Of a stretch of 64,000 nt of DNA, positions 61,015-64,000 are shown piece by piece. Origin of the DNA: Atlantibacter subterraneus (GTDB lineage Bacteria; Pseudomonadota; Gammaproteobacteria; Enterobacterales; Enterobacteriaceae). The position numbers and the translations under genes were made by a program. How positions within the stretch are numbered: the first letter of the stretch is position 1; each line of letters begins with the position of its first letter. The notes beneath the pieces are model-generated. The model saw nothing but the letters and a program-made list of their open reading frames with translations, was not told where the DNA came from and made no database searches. The stretch is from the NCBI RefSeq assembly GCF_007570865.1, contig NZ_VLPS01000003.1:310001-374000 (forward strand), given 5' to 3'.

Positions 61015-62685
61015 ATGTCGACTAGTACTTTCAACCGCCGCTGGGCGACGGTGATCCTCGAAGCCTTAACCCGCCACGGCGTTCGCCATATTTGCATTGC
61101 GCCTGGCTCGCGTTCGACGCCGTTGACGCTGGCGGCGGCGGATAATCGCAACCTGACTCACCATACCCATTTTGACGAACGTGGATTAGGGCATCTGGCC
61201 CTCGGGCTTGCCAAAGCCAGCGGCGAGCCGGTCGCCGTGATCGTCACGTCCGGCACGGCGGTAGCCAATCTGTATCCGGCGGTGATTGAGGCCGGGTTGA
61301 CCGGTGAAAAGCTGATCCTGCTCACCGCCGACCGCCCGCCGGAGCTGATTGACTGCGGTGCCAACCAGGCGATCCGCCAGCAGGGTATTTTTTCTTCGCA
61401 TCCCACCGCGGCGCTGGATTTACCCAAGCCCAGCCCGGAGACGCCCGCCAAATGGCTGGTATCGTCGATTGATTTGCTGTTAGGGCAGCAGCGCGGCGGC
61501 GCGTTGCATATCAACTGCCCGTTTGCTGAACCGCTGTACGGCGAGCTGGACGATACCGGCCTCGCCTGGCAGGAGTCGCTGGGCGACTGGTGGCAGGACG
61601 ATAAACCCTGGCTGCTGGCGGCAGAAGATCACCATGCGGCGCTACAGCACGACTGGGGCGCATGGCGGCGTAAAAAAGGCGTCATCATTGCCGGACGGAT
61701 GTCCCCGCAGGAGGGCAAACAGCTGGCGGCCTGGGCGCACACCCTCGGCTGGCCGCTGATTAGCGATGTGCTGTCGCAAACCGGGCAGCCGCTGCCCTGC
61801 GCCGATTTATGGCTGGCGAATCCCCGCGCTCAGGCGTTACTGGCGCAAGCGCAGATCGTTATCCAGTTCGGCAGTAGCCTGACCGGTAAACGCTTACTGC
61901 AATGGCAGGCCAGCTGCCAGCCGCAGGAGTTCTGGCTGGTGGACTCCCTGATTGGGCGGCTCGATCCGGCCCATCACCGCGGGCGTCGGTTAACGGCGCG
62001 CATCAGCGAATGGCTGGAGCGCCATCCCGCCGAACCCCGTGCGCCCTGGGCTGAGGAGTTAACCGCGCTGTCGCAAACCGCCTGGCAACTGACGGACGCC
62101 GCCACCCGGTCATTTGGCGAAGCGCAACTGGCCCATCGGCTCCCGGCGCTGTTGCCGGAACACGGTCAGCTTTTCGTCGGCAACAGCCTGGTGGTGCGTC
62201 TGGTGGACGCGCTGGCGCAGATGCCCCAGAGCTATCCGGTGCTGAGCAACCGCGGGGCCAGCGGCATCGACGGGCTGATTTCTACCACCGCCGGGGTCCA
62301 GCGCGGCACCGCGCGCCCGACGCTGGCCATCGTTGGCGATCTCTCGGCGCTGTACGATTTAAACGCCCTGGCGCTGTTGCGCCACGTTTCCGCGCCGCTG
62401 GTGCTGATTGTGGTGAACAACAACGGCGGGCAAATTTTCTCGCTGCTGCCCACGCCGGTCAGCGAGCGCGAGCGCTTCTACTGTATGCCGCAAAACGTGT
62501 CGTTTAAGCACGGCGCGGCGATGTTTGATCTTGAGTACCGCAACCCAACTACCTGGGAAGAATTGCAAACCGCTGTGAGTGAAGGCTGGCAGCGGCCTCA
62601 CACTACCGTGGTGGAAATCAACGTGCCCTCGACTGACGGGACGCACACCCTGCAAAACCTGCTGGCGGCGGTCAGCCAGGCATGA
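61015..62685 (+). CDS. menD: SEPHCHC synthase MenD
   Basis: ThDP-dependent enzyme that joins 2-oxoglutarate and isochorismate to SEPHCHC. 556 residues, E. coli length. N-terminal [15 protein letters not shown] and [17 protein letters not shown]-terminal ThDP/Mg region with [17 protein letters not shown] and [13 protein letters not shown]. Overlaps menH by ATGA. Confidence 0.98.
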   Translation: MSTSTFNRRWATVILEALTRHGVRHICIAPGSRSTPLTLAAADNRNLTHHTHFDERGLGHLALGLAKASGEPVAVIVTSGTAVANLYPAVIEAGLTGEKLILLTADRPPELIDCGANQAIRQQGIFSSHPTAALDLPKPSPETPAKWLVSSIDLLLGQQRGGALHINCPFAEPLYGELDDTGLAWQESLGDWWQDDKPWLLAAEDHHAALQHDWGAWRRKKGVIIAGRMSPQEGKQLAAWAHTLGWPLISDVLSQTGQPLPCADLWLANPRAQALLAQAQIVIQFGSSLTGKRLLQWQASCQPQEFWLVDSLIGRLDPAHHRGRRLTARISEWLERHPAEPRAPWAEELTALSQTAWQLTDAATRSFGEAQLAHRLPALLPEHGQLFVGNSLVVRLVDALAQMPQSYPVLSNRGASGIDGLISTTAGVQRGTARPTLAIVGDLSALYDLNALALLRHVSAPLVLIVVNNNGGQIFSLLPTPVSERERFYCMPQNVSFKHGAAMFDLEYRNPTTWEELQTAVSEGWQRPHTTVVEINVPSTDGTHTLQNLLAAVSQA

Positions 62686-63452
62686 TCCTGAATGCGACCG
62701 CGCGTCCCGGTAAATCCGCCTCGCTGCCCTGGCTCGTCTGGCTGCACGGTTTTCTCGGTAGCCAGCAGGAGTGGCAGCAGGTCGCCGCGGCGTTCAGCGA
62801 TTACCCGCAGCTGTTTATCGATTTGCCGGGCCACGGCGGCAGCGCCGGGGTGCGCGTCGCCAGTTTCGGGGATACCAACGCGCTGCTCGACGCCACCCTG
62901 GCGCATCACGCCGTCGCGCAATACTGGCTGATCGGCTACTCGCTGGGTGGGCGTATCGCCATGCACTACGCCTGCGGCAAACCGCGCTCTGGCTTGCAGG
63001 GGCTGATTGTCGAAGGCAGCCATCCAGGGCTGACCGACCCGCAGGAGCGCGAGGCGCGCATCGCTTCGGACAGCCATTGGGCCAGAGAATTTCGTGAAGC
63101 ACCCCTCGAACAGGTGCTGAATGCCTGGTATCAGCAGCCGGTTTTTGCCAACCTCAGCGCTGCGGCGCGTGCCGAACTGGTCGCGCTGCGGCGGCGCAAC
63201 CATCCGCAGGCGCTGGCCGATATGCTGGAGGCCACCTCCCTGGGCCGCCAGGCGGATTTACGCGGGCCGCTCTGCCGGTTGCCGCACCCCTTTATCTATT
63301 TTTGCGGCGAGCAGGACAGCAAGTTTCGTGGCATCGCCACAACGCTTAACGTGCCCTGCCGCCTGATTACGGCTGCGGGCCATAACGCCCATCGCGAAGC
63401 GCCGCTGGCCTTCGCGCAAAGCCTGTCGCCACTTTTGCCTCAACCAGACTAA
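62682..63452 (+). CDS. menH: SHCHC synthase MenH
   Basis: Alpha/beta-hydrolase-fold lyase that removes pyruvate from SEPHCHC. 256 residues (E. coli 252). Nucleophile Ser87 in GYSLGG, oxyanion region [11 protein letters not shown], and C-terminal catalytic His in AAGHNAHRE. Start overlaps the menD stop; menB follows 9 bp downstream. Confidence 0.97.
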   Translation: MILNATARPGKSASLPWLVWLHGFLGSQQEWQQVAAAFSDYPQLFIDLPGHGGSAGVRVASFGDTNALLDATLAHHAVAQYWLIGYSLGGRIAMHYACGKPRSGLQGLIVEGSHPGLTDPQEREARIASDSHWAREFREAPLEQVLNAWYQQPVFANLSAAARAELVALRRRNHPQALADMLEATSLGRQADLRGPLCRLPHPFIYFCGEQDSKFRGIATTLNVPCRLITAAGHNAHREAPLAFAQSLSPLLPQPD

Positions 63453-63461
63453 GGAATCACC

Positions 63462-64000
63462 ATGCTCCATCTCGATGAACAGATGCTGAACGCCCCGATT
63501 GAATGGCAGGACTGCTCTGAAGGCTACACCGATATTCGCTATCACAAGTCGCCGGAAGGGATTGCCAAAATCACCATCAACCGCCCGCAGGTGCGTAACG
63601 CTTTCCGTCCGATTACCGTGAAGGAGATGATCCAGGCGCTGGCGGATGCCCGCTATGACGACAGCGTTGGCGTGATTATCCTGACCGGCGAAGGCGATAA
63701 AGCGTTCTGCTCCGGCGGCGACCAGAAAGTACGCGGCGACTACGGCGGATACCAGGACGACTCCGGCGTTCACCACCTCAACGTGCTGGACTTCCAGCGC
63801 CAGATCCGCACCTGTCCGAAACCGGTGGTGGCGATGGTGGCGGGGTACTCCATCGGCGGCGGCCACGTGCTGCATATGATGTGCGATCTGACCATCGCGG
63901 CGGAAAACGCCATCTTCGGCCAGACCGGCCCGAAAGTCGGCTCGTTCGACGGCGGCTGGGGCGCATCCTATATGGCGCGCATCGTCGGCCAGAAGAAAGC
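63462..64000 (+). CDS. menB: 1,4-dihydroxy-2-naphthoyl-CoA synthase MenB, 3' end outside window
   Basis: Crotonase-fold ring-closing enzyme of menaquinone synthesis. ATG at 63462, after AAGGAATC, starts [15 protein letters not shown]; 179 complete codons are visible of an expected 285 or so. Visible blocks: [54 protein letters not shown] and [20 protein letters not shown], which include the substrate-binding and oxyanion-hole residues. The frame stays open to the window edge. Confidence 0.97.
   Translation, partial: MLHLDEQMLNAPIEWQDCSEGYTDIRYHKSPEGIAKITINRPQVRNAFRPITVKEMIQALADARYDDSVGVIILTGEGDKAFCSGGDQKVRGDYGGYQDDSGVHHLNVLDFQRQIRTCPKPVVAMVAGYSIGGGHVLHMMCDLTIAAENAIFGQTGPKVGSFDGGWGASYMARIVGQKK

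Overview
This window is ordinary, gene-dense chromosome of a member of the Enterobacteriaceae. Almost every gene can be matched to an Escherichia coli K-12 counterpart in the arc from mnmC-fabB through pdxB, purF, argT-hisJQMP, pta-ackA and nuo to menFDHB. Protein lengths and active-site positions are close to those of E. coli. Three things argue for a genus near Enterobacter, Kosakonia or Leclercia rather than E. coli: a D-arabinitol operon sits between hisP and yfcH, the elaD/yfbK-P cluster is missing beside nuoN, and the flagellar regulator gene flk is kept. I cannot name the genus from the sequence alone.

Layout. 1-5.2 kb: the end of a YjiA-type GTPase gene, mnmC (-), fabB (+), flk (-). 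5.4-15.3 kb: pdxB, usg, truA, dedA, accD, folC, dedD, cvpA, purF and ubiX, all on +. 15.5-19.7 kb: the basic amino acid uptake system argT, hisJ, hisQ, hisM, hisP. 19.7-25.1 kb: a SorC-family regulator (-) facing dalD-dalK-dalT (+), the accessory D-arabinitol cluster. 25.1-30.7 kb: yfcH, folX and yfcG (-), then yfcF, yfcE and yfcD (+), then yfcC (-). 30.8-34.3 kb: ackA-pta (-), the acetate pathway. 34.6-38.3 kb: yfbV, yfbU, yfbT, yfbS (+). 38.3-40.2 kb: yfbR and alaA (-). 41.1-42.1 kb: lrhA (+) after a long AT-rich leader. 42.5-57.7 kb: the 13-gene nuo operon for respiratory complex I. 57.7-59.5 kb: rbn (-), elaA, elaB. 59.6 kb to the end: menF, menD, menH and the start of menB, for menaquinone synthesis.

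The genes serve central metabolism (fatty acid, folate, purine, PLP and menaquinone synthesis, acetate overflow, NADH oxidation) and nitrogen or amino acid scavenging. I saw no tRNA, rRNA, CRISPR array, insertion sequence, integrase or prophage. The main novelty is regulatory: (1) a 45-codon ORF with a strong Shine-Dalgarno sequence that overlaps the nuoA start by ATGA, while nuoA has no good Shine-Dalgarno of its own; (2) a tandem pair of ArgR-like boxes in front of the orphan transporter gene yfcC; (3) three copies of one motif between the SorC regulator and dalD; (4) parallel sigma-54 promoter and paired NtrC-like site arrangements in front of both argT and hisJ; (5) a short ORF and structured leader in front of lrhA.
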